Shown: positions 43,996-53,145, counted from the stretch's first letter. The stretch is 64,000 nucleotides of DNA from Altererythrobacter sp. Root672 (GCF_001427865.1 NZ_LMHH01000002.1:62001-126000); one strand, 5' to 3'. A program made the numbers and translations. The notes: generated by a model not told the origin, from the letters alone.

Positions 43996-46368
43996 ATGAC
44001 AGAGTGCGGGCATAGCAATCACGAGCACTCCGCTAAGTCGGAAGATCATGATGTCCTCGTGACCGATCCGGTCTGCGGAATGAAGGTCGATAGCCGCACC
44101 AGCCCGCATCGCCTCGAACTGAACGGCGCCTCCTATTTCTTCTGTAGCGCTCGTTGCCTCGACAAGTTTCAGGTCGATCCTGACCACTACCTGAGCCGGT
44201 CGGCGAACGAGCCAACGACTAGCAATTCCACCATTGGCGCGTCGGCGGCAGCGACCGAGGGCACGATTTGGACGTGTCCGATGCACCCCCAGATCCGCCG
44301 TAATGGACCCGGCTTCTGCCCTATCTGCGGCATGACCCTAGAGCCTCTTGAGCCCACGCTCGCAGACGGGCCAAACCCCGAGTTGGCCGACATTACGCGC
44401 CGCTTCTGGGTGAGCGCTACGCTGTCCATCCCGCTGGTGATCCTTGTCGTCGCCACGGAACTTCTCGGCTTGGATCTATTGCCGATGCGCAGCTCAATCT
44501 GGACGCAGTTTGCGCTTGCCACGCCTGTGGTGCTTTGGGGCGGCTGGCCGTTCTTCGAGAGGTTCTGGGCTTCACTGAAGACGCGGGACCTCAACATGTT
44601 CACCCTGATCGGTCTGGGTATCGGGGTGGCCTACGGCTACAGCGTCGTAGCGACAGTCGCGCCGCAGCTGTTCCCCATGTCCCTGCGCTCAATGGGCGGC
44701 CTGGTGCCGGTCTATTTCGAGGCGGCCGCGGTCATCACAACGCTAGTTCTTCTCGGCCAAGTCCTGGAGCTGCGCGCACGATCCGCGACGGGCAAGGCGA
44801 TCCGTGCCTTGCTCGGCCTCGCGCCCAAGACCGCACGCCGCCTGAAAGCTGACCGCAGCGAAGAAGACATCCCGTTGGAACAAGTCCATCTCGGCGACTT
44901 GCTGCGGATCCGGCCGGGCGAAAAGGTCCCTGTCGACGGCACGGTCGTCGAGGGCCGCAGTTCGGTCGACGAGTCGATGATCAGCGGCGAGCCAGTGCCT
45001 GTCGAAAAGGTCATGGGCGACAAAGTCACAGGTGCGACCGTCAACGGCACCGGCAGTCTGGTGATGCGCGCGGAAAGGGTCGGGCACGACACGGTCCTTT
45101 CGCAGATCGTGCGGATGGTGGCCGACGCACAGCGCTCCCGCGCACCGATCCAGGCGCTTGCAGACAAGGTGTCCGCGTGGTTCGTTCCGGCCGTGGTGCT
45201 CGTTGCAATCGTTGCCTTTGCGGTCTGGAACTTTGTGGGACCGGAGCCCCGTCTCGCCCACGCCCTCGTCAACAGCGTCGCGGTTCTCATCATCGCTTGT
45301 CCCTGCGCTCTCGGTCTCGCGACTCCAATGTCGATCATGGTTGGAACCGGGCGCGGCGCCACAGCCGGCGTGCTCGTCAAGAACGCCGAGGCGCTCGAAT
45401 TGATGGAGAAGATTGACACGCTTGTGGTCGACAAGACCGGAACTCTGACCTTGGGTAAACCGAAGCTTGTCGCCGTCGAGCCGGTGAATAGCTTTTCCGA
45501 AGAGGAGGTGCTTCGGCTGGCTGCTTCGCTCGAACGAGGGAGCGAGCACCCGCTTGCCGCGGCAATCGTCGAAGGCGCGGAAGACGGGAATATCACCATA
45601 CCGGCGAGCACTGCTTTTACGTCACATACCGGCAAGGGCGTGACGGGAAGCGTCGATGGCCGGATGGTAGGTCTGGGGAACAAGGCGTTGTTGGTGGACC
45701 TCGGGATCAGCTCGGACATGCTCGAACAACAAGCGGACAAGCATCGGTCCGAGGGCGCGGGTGTGATGTTCGTCGCCATCGACGGCAAGCTGGCCGGGCT
45801 GGTGGTCGTCGCAGACCCGATCAAGGAGAGTGCGGTGCAGGCCGTTGGAGATCTACGCCGCGCGGGTATTCATGTCGTCATGATGACCGGCGACAATCGC
45901 CGGACCGCAGAGGCGGTAGCTCGTCGTGTCGATATTGATGAAGTGATAGCCGAGGTTTTGCCGGATCAGAAACAGGCCAAGGTGGAAGAGCTCCGGCGAG
46001 CTGGACGCCGCGTGGCCATGGCCGGTGATGGCATCAATGACGCGCCGGCCCTTGCTGCGGCGGACGTCGGCATCGCCATGGGAACCGGCACAGATGTCGC
46101 CATGGAAAGCGCCGCGGTCACTCTCGTAAAGGGCGACCTTGGCGGTATCGTCCGGGCGCGTCGCCTCAGTCACGCAACGATGCGCAACATCCGCCAGAAT
46201 CTCTTCTTCTCGTTCGTGTTCAATGCGGCGGGCGTTCCGATTGCTGCCGGCGTGCTCTATCCATGGTTTGGCATACTCCTGAGCCCGATCATCGCTGGAG
46301 CGGCGATGGCATTCAGTTCGGTTGCCGTCATTGGCAACTCGCTCCGGCTGCGGAGCGTGTCGATATGA
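43996..46368 (+). CDS. copA: Copper-exporting P1B-type ATPase with YHS and HMBD domains
   Basis: This pump (790 residues) exports Cu(I) from the cytoplasm. In place of the usual HMA domains the N-terminus has a His-rich start (CGHSNHEHS), a YHS domain ([15 protein letters not shown]) and a heavy-metal-binding domain ([20 protein letters not shown]). The core has the TGE equivalent SGEP, the transmembrane metal site CPC ([11 protein letters not shown]), the phosphorylation site DKTGTLT, HP in SEHPLAAAI and the hinge GDGINDAPA. Downstream of copCD by 61 bases, same strand. The symbol copA is also used for the oxidase here. Confidence 0.94.
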   Translation: MTECGHSNHEHSAKSEDHDVLVTDPVCGMKVDSRTSPHRLELNGASYFFCSARCLDKFQVDPDHYLSRSANEPTTSNSTIGASAAATEGTIWTCPMHPQIRRNGPGFCPICGMTLEPLEPTLADGPNPELADITRRFWVSATLSIPLVILVVATELLGLDLLPMRSSIWTQFALATPVVLWGGWPFFERFWASLKTRDLNMFTLIGLGIGVAYGYSVVATVAPQLFPMSLRSMGGLVPVYFEAAAVITTLVLLGQVLELRARSATGKAIRALLGLAPKTARRLKADRSEEDIPLEQVHLGDLLRIRPGEKVPVDGTVVEGRSSVDESMISGEPVPVEKVMGDKVTGATVNGTGSLVMRAERVGHDTVLSQIVRMVADAQRSRAPIQALADKVSAWFVPAVVLVAIVAFAVWNFVGPEPRLAHALVNSVAVLIIACPCALGLATPMSIMVGTGRGATAGVLVKNAEALELMEKIDTLVVDKTGTLTLGKPKLVAVEPVNSFSEEEVLRLAASLERGSEHPLAAAIVEGAEDGNITIPASTAFTSHTGKGVTGSVDGRMVGLGNKALLVDLGISSDMLEQQADKHRSEGAGVMFVAIDGKLAGLVVVADPIKESAVQAVGDLRRAGIHVVMMTGDNRRTAEAVARRVDIDEVIAEVLPDQKQAKVEELRRAGRRVAMAGDGINDAPALAAADVGIAMGTGTDVAMESAAVTLVKGDLGGIVRARRLSHATMRNIRQNLFFSFVFNAAGVPIAAGVLYPWFGILLSPIIAGAAMAFSSVAVIGNSLRLRSVSI

Positions 46369-46553
46369 GGACATGAGGATCGGGGAAACGACCAGCAGGT
46401 CTTCCCTTCCGCCATCAGATGACGAAAGCGATCTATCCCTTTCACCCGTTGCCGATGCCGGAAGGCCGCAACTGGAGTTCCTGCCAGCCTGCCTCGCGCA
46501 GGGCCTTCGGCTCCAAGAACGGTCCGCAGTCCGTCAGACGATCCGGCGTCGAG

Positions 46554-46850
46554 TCACCGACTCTCAAGTGGTGCGGCAAGATTGTAGATAATTCCGAAGA
46601 GACCCGCAGAAAGTCCGCCAAAGAGCAGGGACCAGACCGACCCTTCCACGAGCGCCGCGCCGGAGTTCACCTGAGCATTGGTGAACAAGCTGATGTAGGC
46701 GTGAGTTGGGCTTGAGAACGGGACAGCGGTTCCGATCCAGCAAAGGACAAAGATCGCGAGGCCCGTCGCGGCGCCGCTTACGAGCAGGCGAACGACGCTT
46801 AGCTTGTGGCGCTTTCCGAGCGCTTGTTCACTGACGACTGAGGCGGCCAT
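46554..46850 (-). CDS. Small membrane protein, DUF5676-like
   Basis: This 98-residue protein has two membrane helices (VRLLVSGAATGLAIFVLCWI; GSVWSLLFGGLSAGLFGIIY) and ends in YNLA, resembling the small DUF5676 proteins found beside heavy-metal ATPases. AAGGAGG precedes the ATG. The 185-base gap between the ATPase and this stop codon shows nothing convincing. Confidence 0.68.
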   Translation of the reverse strand: MAASVVSEQALGKRHKLSVVRLLVSGAATGLAIFVLCWIGTAVPFSSPTHAYISLFTNAQVNSGAALVEGSVWSLLFGGLSAGLFGIIYNLAAPLESR

Positions 46851-47231
46851 TGCTTCCTCCTTGTCAACGTGGCGGGCATCGAGAAACTTAGGCTTCTGTG
46901 CCCGAATACCCTAATGAATAACCGGAGCTCTGATTGCCTTGACCGGGATCAAAGCCCAGTTCGCTCTGCGGCAAAGGTGCCTGACCACGGTGTTGCTCAG
47001 CACTTGAGACATGACTCATGAGCTTCACGCCTTCCCCGTCACCGAGTGAAGATAACGGCCGATTCCCTTCATCAGCGCCGCCGTTGTCCATGGTCGATCC
47101 GCGCAGGTAACCCCTGCCTGACGAGAACACGGGGTCCCCGATGCGGAACTTACTCCCGCGGACGTTAGTAGCCTCGATACAACGCTCGCCGACCTCGCCG
47201 GCAATCTGCAAGAAGACGTCAGGGACTCAAC
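46851..47231. other. Gene-free gap of 381 bases
   Basis: Open frames here lack family resemblance or ribosome sites. Short GC-rich stems occur around 47090-47130, but I see no supported gene or RNA. It may hold the promoter of the dehydrogenase gene and remnants of older sequence. Confidence 0.5.
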
Positions 47232-48281
47232 ATGACCGTCAAAGCCTATGGCACCTCTGCTGCTGACCAGCCGCTCGCTCCGCTGGTCATCCAGCGCCGC
47301 GAGCCCGGACCCAAAGATGTCCAGATTGAGATCGCCTACTGCGGCATCTGCCACTCCGACCTGCACCAGACGCGGAGCGAGTGGGATGGCACGATCTACC
47401 CGTGTGTGCCCGGTCATGAGATCGTGGGTCATGTCAGCGCCGTGGGCGCGGCGGTGAGCAAGTTTGCCATCGGTGATGCAGTCGGCGTGGGCTGCATGGT
47501 GGACAGCTGCCAGCACTGCCCATCCTGCGCGGAGGGGCTCGAACAGTATTGCGAGACGGGAAACACTCTCACTTACAACTCGCCCACCCAGGACCCGCCT
47601 GGACATACCCTTGGCGGCTATTCGGACCGGATCGTCGTGGACGAGAAGTTTGTCCTGCGGGTCACCCATAGCGAAGAGCATCTGGCTGCCGTAGCCCCGT
47701 TGCTGTGCGCGGGGATCACGACCTATTCCCCCCTCCGGCACTGGAATGTCGGGCCAGGCCATAAAGTTGGGGTCGTCGGCATTGGCGGACTGGGGCACAT
47801 GGGGGTGAAGTTCGCCCATGCGCTGGGTGCGCATACCGTCGGGTTCACGACATCGGAAAGCAAACGAGCTGACATCCTCGCCCTGGGCGCTGACGAGGTC
47901 ATCCTTTCCAGAGACGCGGCCGAGATGGCCCAGCACGCGGGAACGTTCGACTTCATCCTCGACACGGTGGGAACGAGTCACAAGCTCGATGACTACACCT
48001 CCCTTCTGAAGCGGGATGGGACGCTGTGCCTGGTTGGCGCGCCGGAACACCCACATCCTTCTCCAGAGGTCTTCCCCCTAATTATGGGGCGCAAGGCGAT
48101 TGCAGGGTCCACGATCGGCGGCATCGCGGAGACCCAAGAGATGCTCGACTTCTGTGCTGAGAATCAGATCGTGTCGGACATCGAGCTCATCCCAGCCGAA
48201 CAGATCAATGTTGCCTACGAGCGTATGCTGAAGAGCGACGTGAAGTATCGGTTCGTAATCGACAATGCCTCGCTAACGTGA
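47232..48281 (+). CDS. Zinc-dependent alcohol dehydrogenase (CAD/YahK type)
   Basis: This 349-residue NADP-linked medium-chain dehydrogenase has the catalytic zinc motif CGICHSDLH and GHEIVGHVSAVG, the structural zinc cysteines (CQHCPSCAEGLEQYC) and the nucleotide fold GVVGIGGLGHMGVKFAHALG. It matches the cinnamyl-alcohol/YahK group, broad-range aldehyde reductases. It is the last cargo gene before the right att site, and its metabolic role on a metal island is unclear. Confidence 0.9.
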   Translation: MTVKAYGTSAADQPLAPLVIQRREPGPKDVQIEIAYCGICHSDLHQTRSEWDGTIYPCVPGHEIVGHVSAVGAAVSKFAIGDAVGVGCMVDSCQHCPSCAEGLEQYCETGNTLTYNSPTQDPPGHTLGGYSDRIVVDEKFVLRVTHSEEHLAAVAPLLCAGITTYSPLRHWNVGPGHKVGVVGIGGLGHMGVKFAHALGAHTVGFTTSESKRADILALGADEVILSRDAAEMAQHAGTFDFILDTVGTSHKLDDYTSLLKRDGTLCLVGAPEHPHPSPEVFPLIMGRKAIAGSTIGGIAETQEMLDFCAENQIVSDIELIPAEQINVAYERMLKSDVKYRFVIDNASLT

Positions 48282-48378
48282 GGTCCATCTGAAGGCTGGT
48301 TGCGAGTCCGTGACCGTCTTTTACAGCTCCGACCATGCCGTCCCGTCGCCACAAGGTCGAGGCGCGAACATCCCTTCA

Positions 48379-48396
48379 TGTTGCACTGGTGTTGCA
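48379..48396. promoter_or_regulatory. Candidate integrase arm-binding sites, right end
   Basis: TGTTGCA occurs at 48379 and 48390, again 11 bases apart and in the same orientation as the pair at the left end. The site is 116 bases inside the right attachment site. Confidence 0.5.
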
Positions 48397-48511
48397 CGGA
48401 GGGGCGGGGAAGCTGAGAGAATCGACGGAAAACCGCGCAACTCAGCGGAAATGCCGCAAACCCATCAGGCAACCGGCTAAGTAGAGCTATATCGCTGACT
48501 TTTAAGGGAAA

Positions 48512-48567
48512 ACCTGGATGCCCCGTGAGGATTCGAACCTCAATTGACGGAGTCAGAGTCCGTAGTC
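48512..48567. repeat. Right attachment site (attR) inside tRNA-Gln
   Basis: This is identical over 56 bases to 12297-12352. It supplies the 3' half of the intact tRNA plus three flanking bases. Confidence 0.93.
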
Positions 48568-48588
48568 TTACCATTAGACGACGGGGCA
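48515..48588 (-). tRNA. tRNA-Gln (anticodon CUG)
   Basis: This is a 74-nt tRNA with encoded CCA. The acceptor strands TGCCCCG and CGGGGCA pair, the anticodon loop is CTCTGAC with anticodon CTG, and the T-loop is GGTTCGAATCC. It reads leftwards, so its 3' end faces the island. It is the integration target, and the island supplies the 3' half. Confidence 0.95.
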
Positions 48589-48770
48589 ACGCGGGAGCGG
48601 CGCATCTAGAAAGGCCGGACGGTCTCGTCAAGCGGGCCACACGCGTCTTGTGGCCAGGATTGCACGTAAGGGCCTCGGTTGCCCCAAACTTGCCCCGGCG
48701 AAGCGCTTTCGCTAGCCTGTGTTCAGGTTCCGCCTTGAGCGGGTAAGAAATACGAGCGAGTTCAAAGAAA

Positions 48771-49955
48771 ATGGCGGATTTCAATCCGTCGGACGAGCGG
48801 CGGAGTACCGCGGGTTCTGAGGGAGAGGCGCCGAATTTGGCGAACCCTCAGTCGGGCCACTCCGGCACCGCCGGCGAAAGGCAGGAAAATGGCAGCGCCA
48901 ATGGCGCTGATCTGCGCGAGCAGCCTGCAAGCCTTCCGCTTGGCCAATCGCGCCAGGCTTATGCAGCGATCGATCTTGGCACCAATAACTGCCGCTTGCT
49001 GATTGCCCGCCCGGCCGATGCCAATTTCGTGGTCATCGATGCGTTCAGCCGTGTCGTACGCTTGGGTGAAGGTCTCGCCCAGACGGGCCGGCTGAGCGAC
49101 CTGGCCATGGACCGCGCCGTTGGGGCGCTCAAAGTCTGCTCCGACAAGCTCAAGCGCCGCAATGTCCGCCTTGCCCGTTCTGTCGCCACCGAGGCGTGTC
49201 GGCGGGCAACCAACGGCGCCGAGTTCATCGAACGGGTGCAGCATGAAACTGGCATCAAGCTCAACGTCATTTCCGCCCAGGAAGAGGCGCGGCTGGCAGT
49301 GCTCGGTTGCCACATCTTGCTCGAAGACGGCATCGGACCGGCGGTAATCTTCGACATCGGCGGGGGATCGACCGAACTGGTCCTGATCGAACCCGGCGCG
49401 CCGGTGCCGCATATTCTCGACTGGCAGAGCGTCCCCTGGGGCGTGGTTTCGCTGACGGAGACCGTCGGCGACGAAGGCAAGGACGCCGCCTCGCGGCTTG
49501 CCCGCTATCGCAAGATGCACAAGCTCGTGGCCGACAGCTTTGCCGGTTTCGCAGAGCGCATCGCTCCGTTCCGTTTGCCGGACCTGCGTCTCCTCGGTAC
49601 GAGCGGCACCGTGACCACTCTCGCCAGCCTGCATCTCGACCTTCCGCAGTACGACAGGAAGGCGGTCGACGGACTCGTCGTGCCGTCCGAATCGATGCGC
49701 GACATCGCCACCCGGCTTTCCACCATGGGGCCCGAAGACCGCCGCCGGCTGCCCTGCATTGGCAACGAGCGGGCCGATCTGGTGGTGGCGGGCTGCGCCA
49801 TTCTCGAAGCGATCCTCGACATCTGGCCGGCACCGCGGCTCGGCGTGGCGGATCGTGGTATCCGCGAGGGCATCCTGCGCGGACTGATGTCCGCCGACGC
49901 GCTCGGCATCGAGGCGCAAGCAGCACTGCGACGACTCAAGCAGACACTCCGGTGA
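48771..49955 (+). CDS. ppx: Exopolyphosphatase / guanosine pentaphosphate phosphohydrolase
   Basis: This Ppx/GppA-family hydrolase (394 residues) breaks down polyphosphate or pppGpp. The N-terminal 60 residues are a low-complexity leader. The ASKHA-fold motifs then follow: AAIDLGTNNCRLL near residue 66, FDIGGGSTELVLIE near residue 195 and GTSGTVTTLAS. A GTGA overlap joins it to rlmE. Ppx and GppA cannot be told apart from sequence alone. Confidence 0.92.
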   Translation: MADFNPSDERRSTAGSEGEAPNLANPQSGHSGTAGERQENGSANGADLREQPASLPLGQSRQAYAAIDLGTNNCRLLIARPADANFVVIDAFSRVVRLGEGLAQTGRLSDLAMDRAVGALKVCSDKLKRRNVRLARSVATEACRRATNGAEFIERVQHETGIKLNVISAQEEARLAVLGCHILLEDGIGPAVIFDIGGGSTELVLIEPGAPVPHILDWQSVPWGVVSLTETVGDEGKDAASRLARYRKMHKLVADSFAGFAERIAPFRLPDLRLLGTSGTVTTLASLHLDLPQYDRKAVDGLVVPSESMRDIATRLSTMGPEDRRRLPCIGNERADLVVAGCAILEAILDIWPAPRLGVADRGIREGILRGLMSADALGIEAQAALRRLKQTLR

Positions 49956-50623
49956 CCCGCTCTGGCCGCGATCCCGACCGGCGCGTCCGGTCAACCAAGG
50001 GCCGCACCGCGTCGTCGACGCGCTGGCTCGAACGCCAGCTCAACGATCCTTACGTCAAGCAGGCCAAGGCCGAAGGCTATCGCAGCCGGGCCGCCTACAA
50101 GCTTCTCGAACTCGACGAGCGATTCGGCCTTCTCAAGGGTGTGCGCCGGGTCGTCGACCTCGGCATCGCCCCGGGGGGTTGGAGCCAGGTCGTACGCAAG
50201 CGCGTGCCGGGCGCCGCGGTCGTCGGCATCGACTTGCTCGAGACCGAACCCCTCGAAGGCGTGACGATCTTCCAGATGGACTTCATGGCGGACGATGCCC
50301 CCGCGGCGCTAGAAGCCGCGCTCGACGGGCCGCCAGACCTCGTGTTGTCGGACATGGCCGCCAACACCGTGGGCCATAAGCAGACCGATCACTTGCGGAC
50401 GATGGGGCTGGTAGAGACCGCCGCTCACTTCGCGGTCGAAGTGCTCGACAAAGACGGGGCCTTCGTGGCCAAGGTCTTGGCCGGGGGGACCGATGCCGAC
50501 TTGCTGGCTCTCCTCAAGCGACACTTCCGTGCGGTGAAGCATGCCAAGCCCCCCGCCAGCCGTAAGGGCTCGTCGGAATGGTACGTCATCGCGCAGGGCT
50601 TCAAGGGCCGGGACCAAGCCTGA
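49952..50623 (+). CDS. rlmE: 23S rRNA (uridine-2'-O) methyltransferase RlmE
   Basis: RlmE (FtsJ) methylates U2552 of 23S rRNA. The 223-residue protein starts at the GTG at 49952 and shows the K-D-K-E catalytic set: SRAAYKLLELDERF, LSDMAANTVGHKQTDH, VAKVLAGG and SSEWYVIA, with the SAM-binding VVDLGIAPGGWSQV. It pairs with ppx, a common order in sphingomonads. Confidence 0.95.
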   Translation: MTRSGRDPDRRVRSTKGRTASSTRWLERQLNDPYVKQAKAEGYRSRAAYKLLELDERFGLLKGVRRVVDLGIAPGGWSQVVRKRVPGAAVVGIDLLETEPLEGVTIFQMDFMADDAPAALEAALDGPPDLVLSDMAANTVGHKQTDHLRTMGLVETAAHFAVEVLDKDGAFVAKVLAGGTDADLLALLKRHFRAVKHAKPPASRKGSSEWYVIAQGFKGRDQA

Positions 50624-50628
50624 AAGAA

Positions 50629-50652
50629 AAACGGCCGCAGAAGCGGCCGTTT
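50629..50652. terminator. Bidirectional terminator between rlmE and cytochrome c gene
   Basis: AAACGGCCGC and GCGGCCGTTT are perfect complements around a 4-base loop, with A-rich and T-rich flanks on the two sides. The arrangement serves both convergent genes. Confidence 0.88.
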
Positions 50653-50704
50653 CCTTTCCCTCGCGGGACAATCGCTAGAAACGCGGCGGCCGTAGCCGCC
50701 GGTC

Positions 50705-51373
50705 TTAGTGGGCGGCCGGAGCAGCTGCAGCAGCGTCGGCCGGGGCAGCGGCTGCGTCAGCAGCAGGAGCTGCGTCAGCAGCAGGAGCTGCAGCAGCGTC
50801 GGCCGGAGCAGCGGCCGCATCACCAGCGGCCGCGTCGGCTGCCGGCGGCGGAGGCAGCGGCGGACCGCCACCGTTCTGCAGCAGGAACAGAATCACGTTG
50901 GCGCGATCCTCAGGCTTGCCGAGGCCGGCGAAGCTCATCTTCGTGCCGCCAGCGAAAGCCTTCGGGCTCTTCAGCCAGTGGTCGAGATTCTCGAACGTCC
51001 AGTCACCGCCATGACCCGAAAGATCGCTCGAATAAGCGAAGCCCGGCTCGTGCTTGCCGATCGGCTTGCCAACGATGCCATAGAGATTCGGACCGATGCC
51101 ATCTCCACCGCCCTGAGCGATCGTGTGGCACGAGGTGCACTTGGCGAAGATCTTCTCGCCCGCAGCCGCATCACCCGTGGCGAGCAGAGTCGCCAGCGGA
51201 GGACCTTCGGCGGCGGCACCCGCTTCCACGACGCCTTCGATGGGGAAGCCCATCACGTGCGGACGGTGGGGCTTGTCGGCCTGGAAAAACAGGCCGCTTG
51301 CGATGGAGCCGCCAAGTGCGACGATGGCCGCACCCAGTGTCCAGCCGGCGATGGTGTTGAAACGATCAGTCAT
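50705..51373 (-). CDS. Membrane-anchored c-type cytochrome (CycM-like)
   Basis: This 222-residue electron carrier begins with an uncleaved membrane anchor (TLGAAIVALGGSIASGLFF), then a class I heme domain with CTSCH near residue 81 and the distal methionine in GGTKMSFAGL. It resembles membrane-bound cytochrome c552 (CycM), which carries electrons between the bc1 complex and the terminal oxidase. The last 50 or so residues are an alanine/proline/aspartate repeat (PADAAAAPAADAAPA and similar), an extension unlike the usual C-terminus. Confidence 0.9.
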   Translation of the reverse strand: MTDRFNTIAGWTLGAAIVALGGSIASGLFFQADKPHRPHVMGFPIEGVVEAGAAAEGPPLATLLATGDAAAGEKIFAKCTSCHTIAQGGGDGIGPNLYGIVGKPIGKHEPGFAYSSDLSGHGGDWTFENLDHWLKSPKAFAGGTKMSFAGLGKPEDRANVILFLLQNGGGPPLPPPPAADAAAGDAAAAPADAAAAPAADAAPAADAAAAPADAAAAAPAAH

Positions 51374-51489
51374 CGATGGATTATCTACCAGAGTCAGATT
51401 TGCGCGCCGCTCTAGTAAGGCGGGTTCAAAGGCGCAAGTCCGATAGTCACTTGTCGGTCGCAAGATGCGTCGTTACCCGCGTCGCCTGA

Positions 51490-52383
51490 ATGGACAGCTA
51501 TCCCACTCCCGCCCTTGCCCTCGTGGAAGAGATGCACGCCGCCGCCGCGGCCAACCCCGCTCGCGCGGTCGCCTTCCAAGGCGCGCCTGGCGCCAATTCG
51601 CATCGCGCTGCGATCGAATGGTCGGCCGGCTGCCTGCCGCTGCCCTGCTTTTCGTTCGAAGATGCGCTCGATGCGGTCAGCGCAGGACGTGCCGGTAGCG
51701 CGATCATCCCGATCGAGAATTCGCAACATGGCCGCGTGGCCGACATTCATTTTCTGCTGCCCGGAAGCGGGCTGTCGATCGTCGGCGAGTACTTCCTGCC
51801 GATCACCTACGCGGTAATGGGTCTCGGCGCGGGTCCCTACAAGGCGGCCTACAGCCACCCGCAGGCGCTCGGCCAGACGCGGAAATACCTGCGTGAGCGG
51901 GGCATCGTCCCGCTTGCCTATGCCGATACCGCCGGTGCCGCCGCGCTGGTCAAGGAGATGGGCGATCCCGAAGCCTGCGCCATCGCGCCAGCGCTCGCGG
52001 CCGAATTCTATGACCTGACCATCGCCGAGCAGGGTGTGGAAGACGCGCCCGACAACACCACCCGATTCGTGGTGCTTTCACGCGACGCGCTCGATCCCGC
52101 CACGCTCTCGGGCCATCCGGCGATGACCACTTTCGTGTTCGAGGTGAAGAACGTACCGGCCGCGCTCTACAAGGCGCTCGGCGGGTTCGCGACCAATGGC
52201 GTCAACATGACCAAGCTCGAAAGCTATCAGCAAGGCGCCAGCTTCTCGGCGACGATGTTCTTTGCCGACATCCTCGGCGCGCCAGGCGATCCGTCGATCG
52301 ACAGGGCGCTCGAGGAGCTCGCGTTCCACAGCAAGGAACTGCGCATGCTCGGCAGCTATCCGCAGGCTAGGGTTCGCGGCTAG
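51490..52383 (+). CDS. pheA: Prephenate dehydratase
   Basis: The enzyme makes phenylpyruvate for phenylalanine synthesis. The 297 residues include the catalytic domain (VAFQGAPGANSH near residue 27, IPIENSQHGRV, and the catalytic TRF motif in DNTTRFVVL) and a C-terminal ACT domain (TKLESYQQGASFSATMFF) that senses phenylalanine. It has no chorismate mutase domain, as in other alphaproteobacteria. Confidence 0.95.
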   Translation: MDSYPTPALALVEEMHAAAAANPARAVAFQGAPGANSHRAAIEWSAGCLPLPCFSFEDALDAVSAGRAGSAIIPIENSQHGRVADIHFLLPGSGLSIVGEYFLPITYAVMGLGAGPYKAAYSHPQALGQTRKYLRERGIVPLAYADTAGAAALVKEMGDPEACAIAPALAAEFYDLTIAEQGVEDAPDNTTRFVVLSRDALDPATLSGHPAMTTFVFEVKNVPAALYKALGGFATNGVNMTKLESYQQGASFSATMFFADILGAPGDPSIDRALEELAFHSKELRMLGSYPQARVRG

Positions 52384-52437
52384 ACCACGTAAAACCACGG
52401 GTTGCGCCGTCGCGGCGGCCATGCCACCTCGTAGCGT

Positions 52438-53145
52438 GTGACAGTGGAGACGGGGGATAGCGCCGCGAAAGCGGGCGCAGGCGATTTCGCGCGCGACTGG
52501 GAAGCGCTGCGTGCGGCCTCCGACATCCAATTCGTCCCCGTAAAACCGCCCGCGCCGAACCCGCCGCCGGAATGGCTGCAGAGCTTCTTCAAATGGCTGG
52601 GCGAATTGCTTCAGCCGCTGGGCGATCTGCTGGCCAACGTGTTCGGTGCCATTGGCCGATTCCTCGGAGTTTCCGGACAGGTCATCATGTGGTCGGTGCT
52701 GGCACTCGCGGCACTGCTGATCCTCTACCTGCTGTGGCGCACGTTTGCCCCGATGCTGGCGAACGCGCGACCTGGCGGGGCGAACGAAAGCGTGCCCGAA
52801 TGGACGCCCGATGCCGATCAAGCGCTGGCCTTGCTCGAAGACGCGGACAGGCTTGCCGCCGAAGGCCGATTCGAGGAAGCCACTCACCTCTTGCTCAAGC
52901 GCAGTGTCGGCCAGATCGCTGAAGCGCGGCCCGGCTTGCTCGAGCCATCGAGCACCGCCCGCGAGATCGCCGAGTTGCCAGACCTCTCGCACGGCGCCCG
53001 CAGCGCCTTCGGCGTAATTGCCGAACGGGTCGAGCGCAGCTTGTTTGCCTTGCGCAACCTCTCGGCAGAAGACTGGCAGGCCGCGCGCGCCGCCTACGCC
53101 GAGTTCGCCTTGGCAGCGCCAAGGCTCGGAGTGGTCGCCGGATGA
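52438..53145 (+). CDS. DUF4129 domain membrane protein
   Basis: This is a 235-residue protein with one strong membrane helix (VIMWSVLALAALLILYLLWR) and a C-terminal cytoplasmic DUF4129-like part (EEATHLLLKRSVGQIAEARP, then FALAAPRLG). It starts a six-gene rightward operon with DUF4350, MoxR, DUF58, SpoIIM-like and RDD genes, all overlapping or a few bases apart. Such clusters are linked to membrane-protein or secreted-enzyme maturation. A GTG start is used. Confidence 0.8.
   Translation: MTVETGDSAAKAGAGDFARDWEALRAASDIQFVPVKPPAPNPPPEWLQSFFKWLGELLQPLGDLLANVFGAIGRFLGVSGQVIMWSVLALAALLILYLLWRTFAPMLANARPGGANESVPEWTPDADQALALLEDADRLAAEGRFEEATHLLLKRSVGQIAEARPGLLEPSSTAREIAELPDLSHGARSAFGVIAERVERSLFALRNLSAEDWQAARAAYAEFALAAPRLGVVAG

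Larger units (their letters stand above)
12297..48567. mobile_element. Metal-resistance genomic island integrated in tRNA-Gln
   Basis: The island is bounded by a perfect 56-bp direct repeat (12297-12352 and 48512-48567) that covers the 3' half of a tRNA-Gln(CUG) gene. The right copy is part of the intact tRNA and the left copy is only a fragment, as expected when an element enters a tRNA 3' end and rebuilds it. A tyrosine integrase sits 40 bases inside the left copy. The cargo is metal and arsenic resistance plus unknown genes. No conjugation genes are visible. Confidence 0.92.

Noticed and set aside
46888-47211. Minus-strand open frame of 107 codons
   Set aside because: Low-complexity composition, no ribosome site and no recognisable domain. 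Treated as non-coding.
48215-48784. Minus-strand open frame of 189 codons over the tRNA
   Set aside because: It crosses the tRNA-Gln gene and the right att site and resembles no protein.
50578-51415. Plus-strand open frames antisense to the cytochrome c gene
   Set aside because: They are GC-rich shadow frames of the alanine/proline repeat and heme domain, which are clearly coded on the minus strand.
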